Source: Lanius collurio (taxonomy: Eukaryota > Chordata > Aves > Passeriformes > Laniidae). Taken from it: a stretch of 64,000 nucleotides of DNA. This document shows positions 52,190 to 64,000 of this stretch, in pieces. The stretch is taken from positions 11,733,911 through 11,797,910 of the forward strand of contig JACBWW010000004.1 of assembly GCA_020086605.1 (NCBI GenBank). The letters run 5' to 3'. The number at the start of each line of letters is the position of its first letter. Positions within the stretch are counted from its first letter, which is position 1. Position numbers and translations under genes: made by a program. The notes under the pieces were generated by a model. It saw only the letters and a list, made by a program, of their open reading frames with translations, had not been told where the DNA came from and did no database searches.

Positions 52190-54189
52190 GAGCAGCTGAG
52201 ATACTTACCTGAGAAATACAAGGGGAACTAAGAAATCTTGAATCAGCTGGTCACAAAGAACAAAATTATTATGATTAAATTTCCACATGCATATTTACAG
52301 ATTAGAAGTGCAATCCCTAACAATTCTTAAGCAAATACCATCTTTCTTCCAGAAAAAATTGTCTGTTAAAAACAACAAATCCAATGTGGTTATAGATATT
52401 ATAAAACAAAGCAGCTATTTGGTATTAAACCTCAAGAAATAATCAAATATTTCTGTGCTGGCACAAAAGAAATAAAGAAAAGGAAAAAAGTTGGGGGGGA
52501 AGGGGTGGTGCAAAGGAAATGAACAGAAGTAATCACCTACAATTTCCTCCAAAAGTGACTTAATCCTGCTCAACCTTCTATATGAGACAACCTATAGGAA
52601 AACCAGGAAGCCTCTAATACTCAGGCTGCCAGGTCCTTGCAAGGAAGCTGAATTTAATTTGAATACTTCAATAGCACAATGGCATCCTCAACATTACAGA
52701 GGGCCTCTAGGCAGAGGCAAGGTTAGTTTATAACAATAATAAATAAAATTACGCTTACCCTTTCAAGTACCTCAAAGGAAATTTATTTTTAGTTGTTTAG
52801 AGTAACTGTGAACAAAAACCACATTAAGCAGCATAGACTACATTTGAGACTAGTACAAGCACTGCAGCTATCCAGACATTCAGGAATTGGAAAGAGAGCC
52901 CTAAAAAGCGTGTTTTGCCGCCAGCTCTCGTTGTATCCCCTATTACAGAAATCCAGGAGATTGCAGATGCAGGCAGGCTGAGGGAGGACCCGTCTCCACC
53001 TGTGATTACCTACCCCCATCATTTTATGCCAGTAAACTCTGCAATGCAGCAGTGAGTATTCTGCACTTGGGTAAGTGTTTGCTTGTCTCTCGATGTCTGT
53101 GCCAGTGAACGTGTGCAGGCAGCAGGGAGCTTTAATAAAGCAAACTCTGCAGTAGACTGCAGAGCAGGCTGATTAACAGTTTCAGTGGTACTGGGGAGCA
53201 TGGCAGAACACTGCCTCCCCTCCTCCACCCAGCCTTAAACCTGATAGATCAAAGCTTTGACCAGCATCAGGTGGTTAAAACACAGTTCATTAACTCATGG
53301 TGCTTTCTGCCTGCTCACCGTAGAAAGGCTGCAGGGGTTGCTTAGGATGATCACATACAAAATGTGTTTACTGGAGTTCAAAACAGCTTGTCTCCTTCCT
53401 GCCAAGCCCACCCTTTAAAATGATATTAATTAAGAAAGCAGCTTTAATACAACAGGCAAATGGCATGTAATCAGTGATTATAACAGCAGGCAAGGACATG
53501 ATTTTTCAGAGATTCAGTGAGACAAATGAAAGATCCTGTCTTCCCTACACAGCATCACCTGGGCCTTTAACCTGCCCCACTCGCCCTCCCTGCTCTCCAG
53601 GTCCCATGGGTGGCATCTGCCTCACACTGATGTCTCTGAGAGACATCCGAGTTAGGGAGAGAAAATAGTTTTTCTTCTCTTTCTGTAGTAAACCAGCTGG
53701 GGAAGATGATGTGTTTCCCCACCCCAGTTTTCAGACCAAGAGAAAAAGAAGATGATGCAGTGACAGAAGGGTGCAGAGTCACAGTCACTCACCTGTCCTC
53801 ATGGACCAAAGCAGGGGAGCTGGTTGGGCTCAGCACCCTGAGGTGGGAGCAGGCCCTGAGAGGGTGGAGATGTTGGGTGCAGGCAGGGCAGCGAGGGGAA
53901 GCCTCCAGCATGGAGCAGGACCAGGGCCTCAGTGCAGGGAAACACTCAGCAGGTAGAGAGTGATCAACAAGCAGATTCACACAGCTGTAGGTTGTTTCTG
54001 AGAATGAGATTGAAAACAAATTAATAAATTGTCCCAATTGCTGTCCCTACACTCTCACTCTCTGTGTTTGCTTTTCTGCTTTCTGTCTTTGCTCCTGCCC
54101 TTCCATGCGAAAAAATAGTTATTTGTTTATATTCCTTGCAGTCCTTTATAATGCCTTATAAAACCACTACCCAGGCTTCTCGGCCAAAA
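52190..54189. other. Non-coding stretch, no gene seen
   Basis: A G-rich run lies near 52490-52508 but lacks the fourth tract of three for a quadruplex. GC-richer patches at 53560-53960 have overlapping frames without recognised domains. No RNA gene or LINE is seen. Confidence 0.5.
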
Positions 54190-54285
54190 CCCCATTTTGC
54201 AGCTGTAGAAAATGCAGCTTGGAGAGTCAGAGTGACTCAGTTGGGGTTTTATAGCCAGCCCACATCAGAACCAGCTTTCAGTACT
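54190..54285 (+). repeat. MIR-type SINE relic
   Basis: The order CCATTTTGCAGCTGTAGAAA, GCTTGGAGAG, AGTGACTC, GGTTTTATAGCCAG and CAGAACCAGC follows the MIR core and 3' part ('CATTTTACAGATGAGGAAACTG', 'GAGAGGTTAAGTGACT', 'GGTCACACAGCCAG', 'CAGAGCCAGG'). It is embedded in the plus frame 54064-54441, which is therefore not a gene. Confidence 0.65.
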
Positions 54286-56934
54286 CATCTTCTTTGGCTC
54301 CTAAAACGAACCTTCTTCTACCAGCACCAGAACTTTCCACTGGAGTTAAAGTTACCCATCACACTGAATTTGCTATCTTTAGTCTCTCGGTCGGGTATTT
54401 GTTTCTTTGTTCTTCAGAGTCCTGGATGTTGCAGGATGTAAAGCCGAGTGTGTACTATTGTTCACTTCAGCTTTGTGCTGATGAAAGAACAAGCACAAAG
54501 AAAGGAGAGAAGAGGAGAAAAGGGGGCATCTTCTTGTATAAAAGGCTCTGAAATCCCATATGGAAAAACTCTGTAGAAGTGAATAAATGTGATTCTAAAA
54601 GCCTATTGAATTTAAGAGAGACTGATCTCCTTCCCACATGGTTTTCTGACACCATATAGACTGGTGCCGTCTTTGAGCATCTAGAGAAAAGAGATCAGAC
54701 TCTTTTCAGTGCTATGGATTTATCTATGTAAAACTATTGCTTTAATTTCCACTAGGTACCTTATAGGAAAGGCCTAGGAAAAAGGATAAAATGATAATTA
54801 GGAAAGCAATTTTAGTTTTTTTGTTTTGAATTTTGAAGTGGTTGCCGAATAGCAAGCATTACTATTGCTTTCTTCTGTTTCTCAGTGGTACTGTATTTGT
54901 TTACTTAGTTTGTAGTTTGGGATTTTTTGTGGCAATTGCTGCTACAGTGTTGGTGGGGGAGTTTTTAAAATAATGTGAATGCTTTCCTAGATGTTTTTTG
55001 CAATGAGTGGCTTATCTAAATCTTTATCTTCATTACACGTGGAGGGGGCTGTGGTCAGGGGAAGGCAAAGTCGGTCTTCATAATAATTTATCTGCTGGAT
55101 GAAAAAGGAGCAAGTGAAACAGTGGTATAGATTATAAGATTATATGATCTAAAGACTCTTAGGGGAAGGAGAGGGCTGCAGAAGGCAGCATTGCAAACAG
55201 AAGGCCTTTTCAGTGTAGCTGTTTGGGGAGGCACAGGCTGTCAGTCTGCCAGAGAGAGCCACAGCTATGCCAGATGTGTGGGGATATGAATGCAATGAAA
55301 TTCAACATGGCATTCAGGTAGACTAATTTTTCCACACCACACATAATTCAGGGAAACTATTCCCAAATCCTCTTGCATGTGTATGCATGTGTGTAGGTAT
55401 GTTACGTAAAAGCAGTGTTTATGCTGGATGCCCAGAGGAAACATTAAATGACTGTGTGCACTGTTGATGATGGACACTAGACAGCCCAAAGGCAACTTTT
55501 CTATCATAAATTTATGTCAGTTTTTATATGCTACAACATCTGGGTCCAAAATTGGAGCTAGCAATCTAATAAGACATCTTGGTTATGAGCAATCACTCCA
55601 ATGTCTCGACCCTGATCATCTCCCTATTTTAGATGAAGAAAAGCTTGGTCCACTCACTTACAGACTGCTCATTTCAGCCACCCACAAGTCATGCCATCTT
55701 GCTGGCAGGGGTGAAGCCAGCCCTGAGAGTCCTGGGTACAAACTCTCAGCCACAAGAAATTCCCTGCTGGTGCCGAGCAAATTATCTGTCAGTTGGCATG
55801 TGCCATTTTCTCTGTCTCAGTGAGTGGTCCCTTTGCTGCTGGCATGGGCATGGTGAGACACACAATGCCATCCCTCTGGAAAGTTCCCTTGACAGGCAGA
55901 TACCCTAGAACTGCCAGGCTTTTTACTGGTGGGACTGCCGGGGTAGGAAAGGCCATGCAACAGGAAAGGGGAGGTTTTATGGCCCCTGCCTCTTCCCTTG
56001 CCCATTCGGACAAAGCTGGGAGCGTTCAGCCTTTCATCTCCCCAGGATTTTGCTCATCCAGCCATAAAACCTGGATAACAATCACCTTCCAGAGGGGTTG
56101 GGGAACTTTGTTTGGCAAAGCTAATAAAATGCCATGACTGAAAAGGAGGGTAGAAGAGCAGTGTTTTAATTAATTGTTGGTCCTTGAAAAGTGTGGGGGG
56201 AAAGGGCTGCTGCAGGGAGCATAGTGACACCTTGGTAGCTTACAGGACTGTCCTGGGCATTTTTGCTCCCATGTACACCAGAAAGCCTTTATTTTCCTTG
56301 CGTGCTGGGAAAGCTGTTTCCATAAATTGTGTCACTACATGGCAGCCTGCTCCCAGCAGGAAAGTTCAGAATCAGATAACCTACTGAATCATTTGATCTT
56401 CTCATCATTTAGATGGCATTTTTCCACGTTTGTATGTTTTTTCCATCTTATTCTGGGTCTCTGGGTTGATAGAGGCCGGGGCTGCTGGATAAAGCTGAAT
56501 CCTGCCCTGAGCTATGGGGCCAGGCTGTCATCACCAGTGTGTATGACACTGTGGGTGCTGCCACTATGGGTCACCTCAACAGACACAGCCATGAAAGAGA
56601 GAAGTTATGGTAGTAACACTGTAACACAAGTTAGAACACTTTTTCTTTTGTGTATGGGGCTCTTTCTACAGATATCACTGGGTTTCGGTCCACTCCCAAG
56701 AGCAGCTCCTGCTTTGAGGCTGCCCCAGCTTTCCCAATGGCTTTCAGATCTCTTACAGGCAGCAGGGGCAAACACACCACCAGGAGCCATTCCTGTTCCT
56801 GGGCCCATTCCTGTGCCATGGAGGCTGCACAGATCAGCAGTGTGTTCAATTAGGTGATTAGGGCTCCGTCTCAAGCATCATCATCCACACCGTGAGTGCT
56901 GATCTGCTTGGACTTCAATGAGTCAGTTCTGGTT
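54286..56934. other. Non-coding stretch, no gene seen
   Basis: A 176-codon plus frame at 56327-56857 is overlapped by two minus frames and another plus frame. It lies in GC-richer DNA and has no recognised domain. Other frames (55464-56137) are of the same kind. I see no repeat family. Confidence 0.5.
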
Positions 56935-56985
56935 TTTAATTAATTATGGATTTCTAAGGTTATTAATTAACCCTGTTAATTTTGC
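56935..56985. promoter_or_regulatory. Homeodomain-site cluster with HNF1-like palindrome
   Basis: Within 50 bases there are TAATTAATTA, GGTTATTAATTAACC (56958-56972) and GTTAATTTTG. The middle site matches the HNF1 consensus GTTAATNATTAAC at 12 of 13 positions. Function is inferred from the motif only, and AT-rich DNA produces such sites by chance more often than GC-rich DNA does. Confidence 0.35.
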
Positions 56986-57798
56986 TGTTCCATTTCTTAG
57001 ACAGCAGATCTGAATTAAAGTCTCTGGACTTTTTTCTGTCTGCAGAAACAAGCAGCTCTGTCCTTATGAGGTGGAGTCATGGGTTTATGCTCTGGTTCTT
57101 ATCGATGCAAGCATGCTGGTATCCATTGCTTTTGTATTCACCTCTTTTCTTACCTTGACAGGTTTTATGAAAGGCAGTGATGAAGCATTTGCCAGCTCCT
57201 TTCATGCACTCTGACAGAGCCACTGTGTGTCACAGTGTGAGCTTATCTTCCCACCTCTTTGCCCCTCTGATGTTTTGCTATCTGCTTGCAAAGGCAAAGG
57301 TTTTATTCTGAGTGTGCATATTACCGTCTCACTCTTGGTAAACTCCAAAGGATGTCTGTGTATCTCATCATACAACCTGACACAATATCCTTCCCAGATA
57401 CAGTTCTGTTTCATTAATATGTTTCTCACCACTGCCAGAGCCCAACAGAGTTGTAGGAACAGTGGCTAGAAAGTGCAAAAGGCAGTAATGAGATTTATTT
57501 TATGTGCGACTTTATGGTATTGAAGAGCTTTATGTATCATCTCTCTGTATCGTTCCCTCTCAGGTTGCCGCTGGTTGAACGTGTTCTGTCTGACTCCTGC
57601 ATCAGCCACACTGTGTCTTGATTTCCACTTAAGTCAGTCTCCTACCACTTTAACCCTGACAGCCTTTGAAATCAGGAGGCCACTGGAACAATAGGCAGAA
57701 TTTATACTGCAGTTTTCATCTTCACAGCAATTTTCAAACAAGAATGAATCAATCTTTAATGGTCCCTTATGTGGGACATGACAAAAGACTGCAAGGCT
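56986..57798. other. Non-coding stretch, no gene seen
   Basis: No gene or repeat is supported. Opposing frames at 57202-57469 overlap and are not recognised. Confidence 0.5.
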
Positions 57799-57872
57799 GG
57801 TTTTACAGACTGGGCTCAGAAAACCTGAGGGATTTGCTGAAAGCCACAGAAAAAAATATGGCCTGAACTGCA
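57799..57872 (+). repeat. MIR-type SINE relic
   Basis: The order GGTTTTACAGACTGGG, CTCAGAAAACCTGAGG, GATTTGCTGAAAGCCACAGA and GGCCTGAACTG parallels the MIR 3' half ('TTTTACAGATGGGGAAACTGAGG', 'GATTTGCCCAAGGTCACACAG', 'GCAGAGC..GAAC'). Strongly diverged; the boundaries are approximate. Confidence 0.58.
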
Positions 57873-58454
57873 AAAGAATAAATGAGCTTGTACTACCAAT
57901 TTTTCACATCCACATCATGTTCCCAGACCTTTAAACTAAAAGCCACTTCATTTTCTGGGTCCTCTATTGCATTACTAACAGCAGAACCAGGATATTTGCT
58001 GCCACCTCACTGTGTCAATGATATTCACTGATGTAACAGTCTTTCAGTGGAAAGGGAAATTAATTATTGGAAGTTATAGGGCATATGATGACCCAATGCC
58101 TGGCAATGTGCAATGCCTTGGTGGAGTGCAGGATGTACTCAGGGCGGTACACCAGGAAAGGTCTTTGTGTGGAAAATGATTCCTCAGGCATCGGAAACAC
58201 ACGCTCTTCCTCCCCCACCATTACAAAATGCTACCAAGTGGTTTCCTCGTGGTGCTGAACCTGCTGCTCCTCGCTGTTCTGTCTCTCTTCTTCTGTTAAC
58301 TGAGCTGAAAAATTTGCAGTTTCACCACTGAGCCACAATGTATCAATATTTCAATCTTATATTAGTATGTAGCTTTCTCATTTTGCATATCATGGTACAT
58401 CTGCACCTTAGAGATTACTCTGGAGTTTGGATTATCCTTTCCAAACTCTGTCCA
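57873..58454. other. Unique non-coding stretch
   Basis: Nothing recognisable is seen between the MIR relic and the CR1 tail. Two plus frames in different registers (58067-58331) overlap and look like chance. Confidence 0.5.
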
Positions 58455-58663
58455 TATAATTTCCTCACCAGAAGGGCTATCAAGCACTGGAACAGGCTGT
58501 CCAAATAAGTGATGGAGTCACCATCCCTCGAGGCATTTAAAAGGCATGTAAATGTGGCACTTAGAGACGTGGCTCAATGGTGGACTTGGCAGAACTGGGT
58601 TAATGGTTGGACTTGATGATCTAAGAGGTCTTTTCCAACCCAAACTATTCTATGACTTTGTGG
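58455..58663 (+). mobile_element. CR1 3'-end fragment (subfamily with 'GGTCTTTTCC' terminus)
   Basis: The text CACTGGAACAGGCTGTCC, GAGTCACCATCCCTCGAGGC, ATTTAAAAGGCATGTAAATG, GGTTGGACTTGATGATCT and GGTCTTTTCCAACCCAAACT, then ATTCTATGA, is the end of ORF2 and 3' UTR of an older CR1 subfamily. It differs from the tails at 10250 and 38950, so at least two CR1 lineages inserted here. Only about 210 bases remain. Confidence 0.94.
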
Positions 58664-61151
58664 TCATTTATATTACTGACATGAATCTGTGGGCAGTGAA
58701 AATTTGGTTGTGCTAGTAATGTGGTAATACAAGAAGTCAGACTGGCTAAAAATAGTTAATAAATATGAAGGACTGTTGGAAGTTCTGGAAGGCAAATACG
58801 GTTTAAATTCTAGGAAAACACTGAGGGAGCCTACTAACTGCAATTCCAGCTCAGATAGCTGTATGCTCCCTGAGCTTGGATAAAGGAGTTGTTATGATTT
58901 GCTGTAATAAGCTTCTGAAAAATTAGTTAATTTTTCTATGGTTCAAAGGTGGGTTATGAAATGAAATTACTAACCACATAGAATATCCTTACCCTGTAAA
59001 ATGAAAAGCAGATGATTAAAAAAGAAAAGTTAGCTTTCAGGTCACTGAGAATTCCAACAAAACCAACAACATCCCCCAAAGGATCCAGAGGCAGCAGAGG
59101 TTTGTAACGCAGCTTCTGCTTTATCTTGCACTTGGAGGCAAAAAGCAATTCTACAGAATAATGCAATGGCCTTTTCCCAACCCCTTATTTCCTGAATACT
59201 CCCAAAAGATGAAGGGCCAGGAAGAGCAAACAACATCAAGAAACAGCAGGTTCATCATGTTCTGGCAGAAGTGGAAATAGTCTGGAAAGAGCTCTGTCAG
59301 TACAGTTTTCCCTCAACAGATGTGACCCCATATTTTCATTTGGGCGAAGGAAATCATTCTAGCAAAAGACAGGGAATTTGACAAATACTTCAGGACAAAA
59401 TCACATAATTTGCTAGAAACTAATGAATCATATACATCATGTTTCCCTTTCATTCTTTTTATTGGTGCCCACGCCCATCCTCACTTCAGTTTATTAAAGA
59501 TCAGAGACCCCGTTTAAGCTTCAAAGTCAAGGATATTAGAAAGACCCAAAGCTGTCAGCAAATCCTAAAATAATTGTACTGCTTTTCTCCATTTAATTTT
59601 TTTAATTTGCTTTCCTTGTTTTCCCTATTTGCCATCAAAGCTGTGGGAGATAGTGATACCTTTGGATTATTGACCTGTATCTTTTCATTCTGACTTTCCT
59701 TTCTGGTCCATTCTGAAACAGGAAAACAATGTGGGTGGTAGAAGGGCAGCTTTCATCACTTCATTAAAACAGCATTCATTTTTTTAAATTGAAATGTCTT
59801 GTGGCATCTCTCATTACACCTATTAATATATGACCTCATAACATTCTTAAAAGCATTTGGATATTATTATTTTAGATTCAATTTGATTTAATACATTAAA
59901 CTCATCTAATTCTCATATATATATATATATGTATTTTTGGTAGCCAGTTGGTAGCTGAGTAATATATATCTACAGCAATGATGTTTTAATGATGCATTGT
60001 TCTAATAAATCACCAAAAAGATAGCGCTCACATGATAGATTAGTGCCATACATCACTGTAGTGAGGTACTTTTTATGATATATTGCCCAAACAATGTCAT
60101 TGGAAAGGAAGAAGAGACACTTAAGAAATGGTAGGTTTTAATTTTGTACAGTTTTAAAAACACTTCTAATATTCTTAACACAATAATAGCTGACCTAATC
60201 TGAAGTGGAAGAGACATGATATTAAAAGAGAGGTCTGAAACAGATATCTGAAGTGCAATCCAGTGGGTCAGAAGGCATCACACAGACTCTTGAGATAAGT
60301 CATGTATTTATGCCAGCAAACAGAAAGAAAGAACGTGGAATGAGGGGGAACCTAAATTTTTGTTTTCAAAATGGATATATATCTGATTAGAGAGGAGAGA
60401 CTTCTTTGGCTCCTGGCAGGATGTACCTTAATGGTACAAACTGCAGCTGATTCCAGCTGTATGGATCCATGAAACACTCTGTCACTGTAACTGAGGGTGA
60501 AAGGGGGTAACATTTTTGATGAGCTGTTTTTTTTTTTCCCTTGTCAAGTAATACTGATTCATCAGAAAAGAAAAAAGTTCAACAGAAATATGTCTGTGTT
60601 GATGAGGCATAAGTTCAGGCTAAATGTTGGCTGATCAAAAAGGATGATATTTTGGGGTAAGGCTCTGGGCAAAATGCAGCTGGCTTGATCCAGCTCTCCC
60701 ACTGTTTGGCTTGGCGTGACCAGTCTGCCCTAATACACTGCTCGCTTTGTAGCTTTGGGGCTTCCAACTCTTTGCCTTTTGAACTCCCAGTTGTGGTGCA
60801 AGACTTGAACCCATGGATATGCAGCATGGACCAGTGGTTTAACCTTTGCTGGAGCAGACATTTGATTGCAGAACTGCACCCTTTGTGTGCTCGTGCAGAC
60901 ACTGGACAGCTGCAGTGTGCACAGCTCTGTGGTTGGACCAGCTGCTACCACCTGGAGGGAGTGGGACCTCAGTGTGCAGCAGAGGCTTCCATACTTCAGA
61001 AAAGTATTTCAACGTGAATGCTGAAGGCTCTGATGACTAGTCACATATAGCAAGAGTGTGCATTGGGACAGAAAAATGATAAAGGTGAAAGAGGAAACAA
61101 AAGTGAGAGAGCTGACCATCAAGCTGGCATGGACAGCAGTGGAGCGAGCCA
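58664..61151. other. Non-coding AT-rich stretch, no gene seen
   Basis: No gene is supported. An AT dinucleotide run lies at 59915-59930 and a T run near 60529-60537. The overlapping frames on both strands at 60615-61040 are not recognised. Confidence 0.5.
59915..59930. repeat. (AT)n run
   Basis: Eight uninterrupted AT units lie in a strongly AT-rich neighbourhood. Confidence 0.9.
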
Positions 61152-61276
61152 CCAGGTTGCATGGGGCTCTTGAGCAACCTGGTCTAGTGAAAGGTCTCCC
61201 TGCCCACAGCAGGGAGATCTAAATGATTTTTAGGTCCCTCGAAACCTAAGCTATTCTATGATTCTGTGATTCTATA
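61152..61276 (+). mobile_element. CR1 3'-end fragment
   Basis: About 125 bases remain: CCAGGTTGCATGGGGCTCTT, GAGCAACCTGGTCTAGTG, CTCCCTGCCCACAGCAGGGA, AAATGATTTTTAGGTCCCTC, then CTATTCTATGATTCTGTGAT. This is the terminal 3' UTR of a CR1 related to the copies at 9262 and 38774. The element is non-coding. Confidence 0.93.
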
Positions 61277-63987
61277 TGCCAAGTAGGACTTGTTAAAACT
61301 GCCCTTACCAAAGCATTCCTTTCATCCTATGGCTGCATATACCTTAGTGGGCCAAATTAAGATGCTGCAAGACAAGAAATTCCATAACCTACCTAAAACC
61401 AAAGCTGATGTGCAAAAAGCATTTGTTTCTTCAAGAAAAGTACTGCTTCATGTGAAATATGAAGTGCATTGTTTGTTGTTTGATAATGCTTTTCTTTTAT
61501 GTGTCCTTCCACTGACATCAGCTGGAACAGTGAGTGAACAATAAGAAAAAAAATATAATTATTTGTATTAAAGAACAAAATCCCTGTTCACTGTTATTAT
61601 CAAGTTATGTAGTCAACTTGTATCTAATGTAGAAAACAAGACTAAGCAGATACTGTACTCCAGGCAAAAAATATTAGACTTTAATTAAATGAAGTAAACA
61701 TCTCATTAAATGTCTACTTTTATAGACACTAATGAACATTATTGCCAAAGGGGCAAAGGAAATAAGACAATAAATATGGTAAAATGTATTCCTTTACAAG
61801 TTTGAGTAGTAAATCTTTCCTGTGATCTAACAAGGTGCAATAAGAAATCCTACTATATTAAAATACCTCTAAGGATGTGAGAAAACATCTCTGATCAGCT
61901 CAGCTAGAAATTAGACCACACATTTCCGCTTGTTTTTTTAAAAACTCCTACTCTGATTATAATGCTCCATTGGAGAAGACAGTGTTATTTATTTTAGGAT
62001 ATTTCACACTAGGAGAGCAGAAGCTCTAAACTGCAAGGCAACCTTGAAAGAGGTATGGACATTTGAGCAATAAAGACCTAAATTTTAGAAGTTTTCTTTA
62101 ACTTCTGCTGGCTCTTTTCAGGCAGAGCAGCATACCTTTATTCCTACGTGTTCCCACAGGTTGCATGGTGAGATTTGTACTCATTGTGTTCTCTTTGACC
62201 TGTGAAATTCAGGGCACAAAGTATTGTTGCTCAAAGTCTGCCTGGTACAGAGCTGGGCCTTTCAAGGTGCTGTGTTTCACCATCGATTGTGGGATAGGGC
62301 TTATCCCTCCTCATATGTGGTGTCTCCACCCCATATTTGAGAAGGGCTTTGCTCCCCACCCAGGCTCTCTCCTGTCTCTTCCTCCTTTCCTAGTTTCCCC
62401 TTCCCACCCTTCCTGCTGTCCTGACATGCCATCAGATGAGGAAGCTCCCTGAAGCTGCCCAGTGCAAAGCACAGGTCTGAACTGGAATAGGCTCTCTCAC
62501 AGCCGCTGGTACCTTCTCTCCTGCCCTATCTGCTTTCAACCTTATTTTGCTCCTTGGTTGTAGGGAACACATCTGTTGCTCTGCTCATCATACTGTTCTC
62601 TGTCAATGATTTGAGAGTTTCCAAGGAATCAGTGACCTCTCTGCGAGCCTGAGGAGACTCAGGGGCTGGGTTTATCCCAGTGTCCTGCTGCAGGCAGCCA
62701 GCTCTCCTCTCCCTGGCAGGCTGCAGCACCACCAGTTTCAGCCCTGGGTTTTGACCAGCCATAGTATTCTATACAGGAGGAGGCACAGCTTTTTACATTG
62801 CTCATCCAGCAGAGCTTGCCTGTGTGGTCACTGGTTAGTCACAGGAGACCCTGCCTTTGTGTCATCCCAGTGCTGTTTTTCTCTGAGGGGTTGGATATAA
62901 GGCAGTGCTGGAGGCCAGATGCCCAGTGTGGGTGACCTAACCCTCTTCACTTCTGCCTTGGAAATCAAGATCAGTTGTGGCTTATGGTCCTGTGAGCCAG
63001 ATGGTTGGCAGGGCTGTTGAATTCATTTCTTGATGTTTCTGTACATAAATCTAACAAAATGGTTTTACCTTCCTACAGCTGGCACATGTGCCTAATGATT
63101 TGATCTTTTGCATTTTAAATATTTATTCAGTATTTAATTTAAACCCCCGAGACTAATCCTGGTGCTTTAACTTAGCCCTCAACTAGTTTCACTGAATCAT
63201 CTCTATGACAATTCAGTGATTTTCAACAAATTGGCTTTGTATATTAGCGGGGCCCCATCCTTTCTTTATTGGTATTTTGGGGGTATTTTGGAAAGAGCTA
63301 GTGGTGATTTTTTTAAGTATTACAAGGCATTAAACTGTTGTTTCTGTCTTTGAAATTATAGATGGTCTCCATAGAGACACTGAAGTTCTACATTGCTCTC
63401 TTGAATTGCCTGAAGAAGTGGCACTTAGAATTACATTCGAAACAATGCTAATTAGCAAATGCTGAATTTTAAACAAGCTTCACAGCAAGATTTTTGTTTG
63501 ATAGAAGCAGCAAAACAGCAATCGACTGACCAAACTGAAAAAGCTGAACTACAGGCAACATGCTATTTAATTATTCATTGGACATTTTACAGGGTTAACT
63601 ACAATAGGCACCATTCCCATTTTGAGGAATCACCAAGCCGAGTGTAAGTGCCTTAGAAATCCAGCATAATAAATAGTTGGAAAAAAATCATCAAAATGAA
63701 ATCTGCTTCCCAAATTACAGATTTATTGAGGAGAGGACAGGCACGAACAAACCTCTGTAGCCATTTGATGAGAATGACCCAGTGTCAGTACAGAATGGAA
63801 ATAACTTGTCAGGAACCTAATCCTGCAGACAAAGCTACTATGAGAGGGTTTGGGTGGAGGACAAAACAGACATTCCCAGTCTAGGATTAGGCCTGACCAG
63901 TGCAAGGTGAAGGAAGATGGAGGAGAGGTCCCCACAAGCCCCTCAGTCTCCCCTTTCTGCCCAGAACCATGAGTGTCTCTGATTCAG
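61277..63987. other. Non-coding stretch, no gene seen
   Basis: No coding or RNA feature is supported; AT-rich to 62110, then moderately GC-rich to 63000, then AT-rich. An X-box-like palindrome lies at 63365-63378 in a unique, conserved-looking patch (63340-63480). The plus frame at 62165-62452 (95 codons) starts at ATG and has a hydrophobic first stretch, but matches nothing I know and is weak evidence alone. Confidence 0.5.
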
Positions 63988-64000
63988 GTGTGTGTGTGTG
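63988..64000. repeat. (GT)n microsatellite, cut by the window end
   Basis: Six GT units run off the right edge, so the true length is not visible. Confidence 0.8.

Noticed and set aside
55630..55700. Possible further MIR relic (CTATTTTAGATGAAGAAAAG)
   Set aside because: Only one block of about 20 bases resembles MIR and the following blocks are absent.
56327..56857. 176-codon plus frame
   Set aside because: It overlaps minus frames at 56605-56874 and another plus frame, and has no recognisable domain.
1..64000. tRNA, rRNA, CRISPR arrays, phage or operon features, retroviral internal genes
   Set aside because: Reading both strands I saw no cloverleaf with A and B boxes, no rRNA text, no regular spacer arrays, and no gag-pol-env motifs.

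Overview
This window looks like bird nuclear DNA. The diagnostic signal is a set of five CR1 LINE 3' ends: a 3' UTR that closes on 'GGTCCCTTCCAACCCAAA'-type sequence followed by 'ATTCTATGA'-type short repeats. There are also worn MIR-type SINE relics and an otherwise low density of repeats. The base composition is AT-rich, and there are no operon-like gene arrays, Shine-Dalgarno sites or bacterial gene features. Another reptile cannot be excluded from sequence alone, but bird is the best fit.

I find no intact protein-coding gene. The open frames in the window are mostly under 110 codons, and several of the longest begin at non-ATG codons. They match no family I recognise and are often open on both strands. 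The only recognisable coding relic is the 3' part of a CR1 reverse transcriptase (about 9262-10438). It carries an in-frame stop, a frameshift and a degraded catalytic box, so it is dead. The window is best read as intergenic or deep-intronic DNA.

Layout. 1-8590: AT-rich, featureless apart from a GT microsatellite. 8591-8670: compound poly(A)/AC/AT repeat. 9262-10438: 5'-truncated CR1. 12776-13059: GC-richer block that may be a solo LTR. 16750-17600: the one clear CpG island, with GC boxes, a G-quadruplex motif and a strong minus-strand splice-donor match. 20892 and 24565: MIR relics. 26002: minus-strand G-quadruplex. 29405-29897: A-rich tract and a long ATGG tetranucleotide array. 30223: plus-strand G-quadruplex. 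36340 and 38774: CR1 tails. 43918-50300: several unique blocks that read like conserved regulatory DNA, a MIR relic and a perfect 10-bp hairpin. 54190 and 57799: MIR relics. 56935-56985: homeodomain-site-rich DNA with an HNF1-like palindrome. 58455 and 61152: CR1 tails. 63988-64000: a GT repeat cut by the window edge.

Nothing here amounts to a multi-gene system. The best leads are regulatory: the CpG island as a candidate unannotated promoter, and the block at 49870-50300, which holds an exact estrogen-response-element palindrome and an octamer motif. Calls of conservation are inferences from sequence texture, because no alignment could be run.
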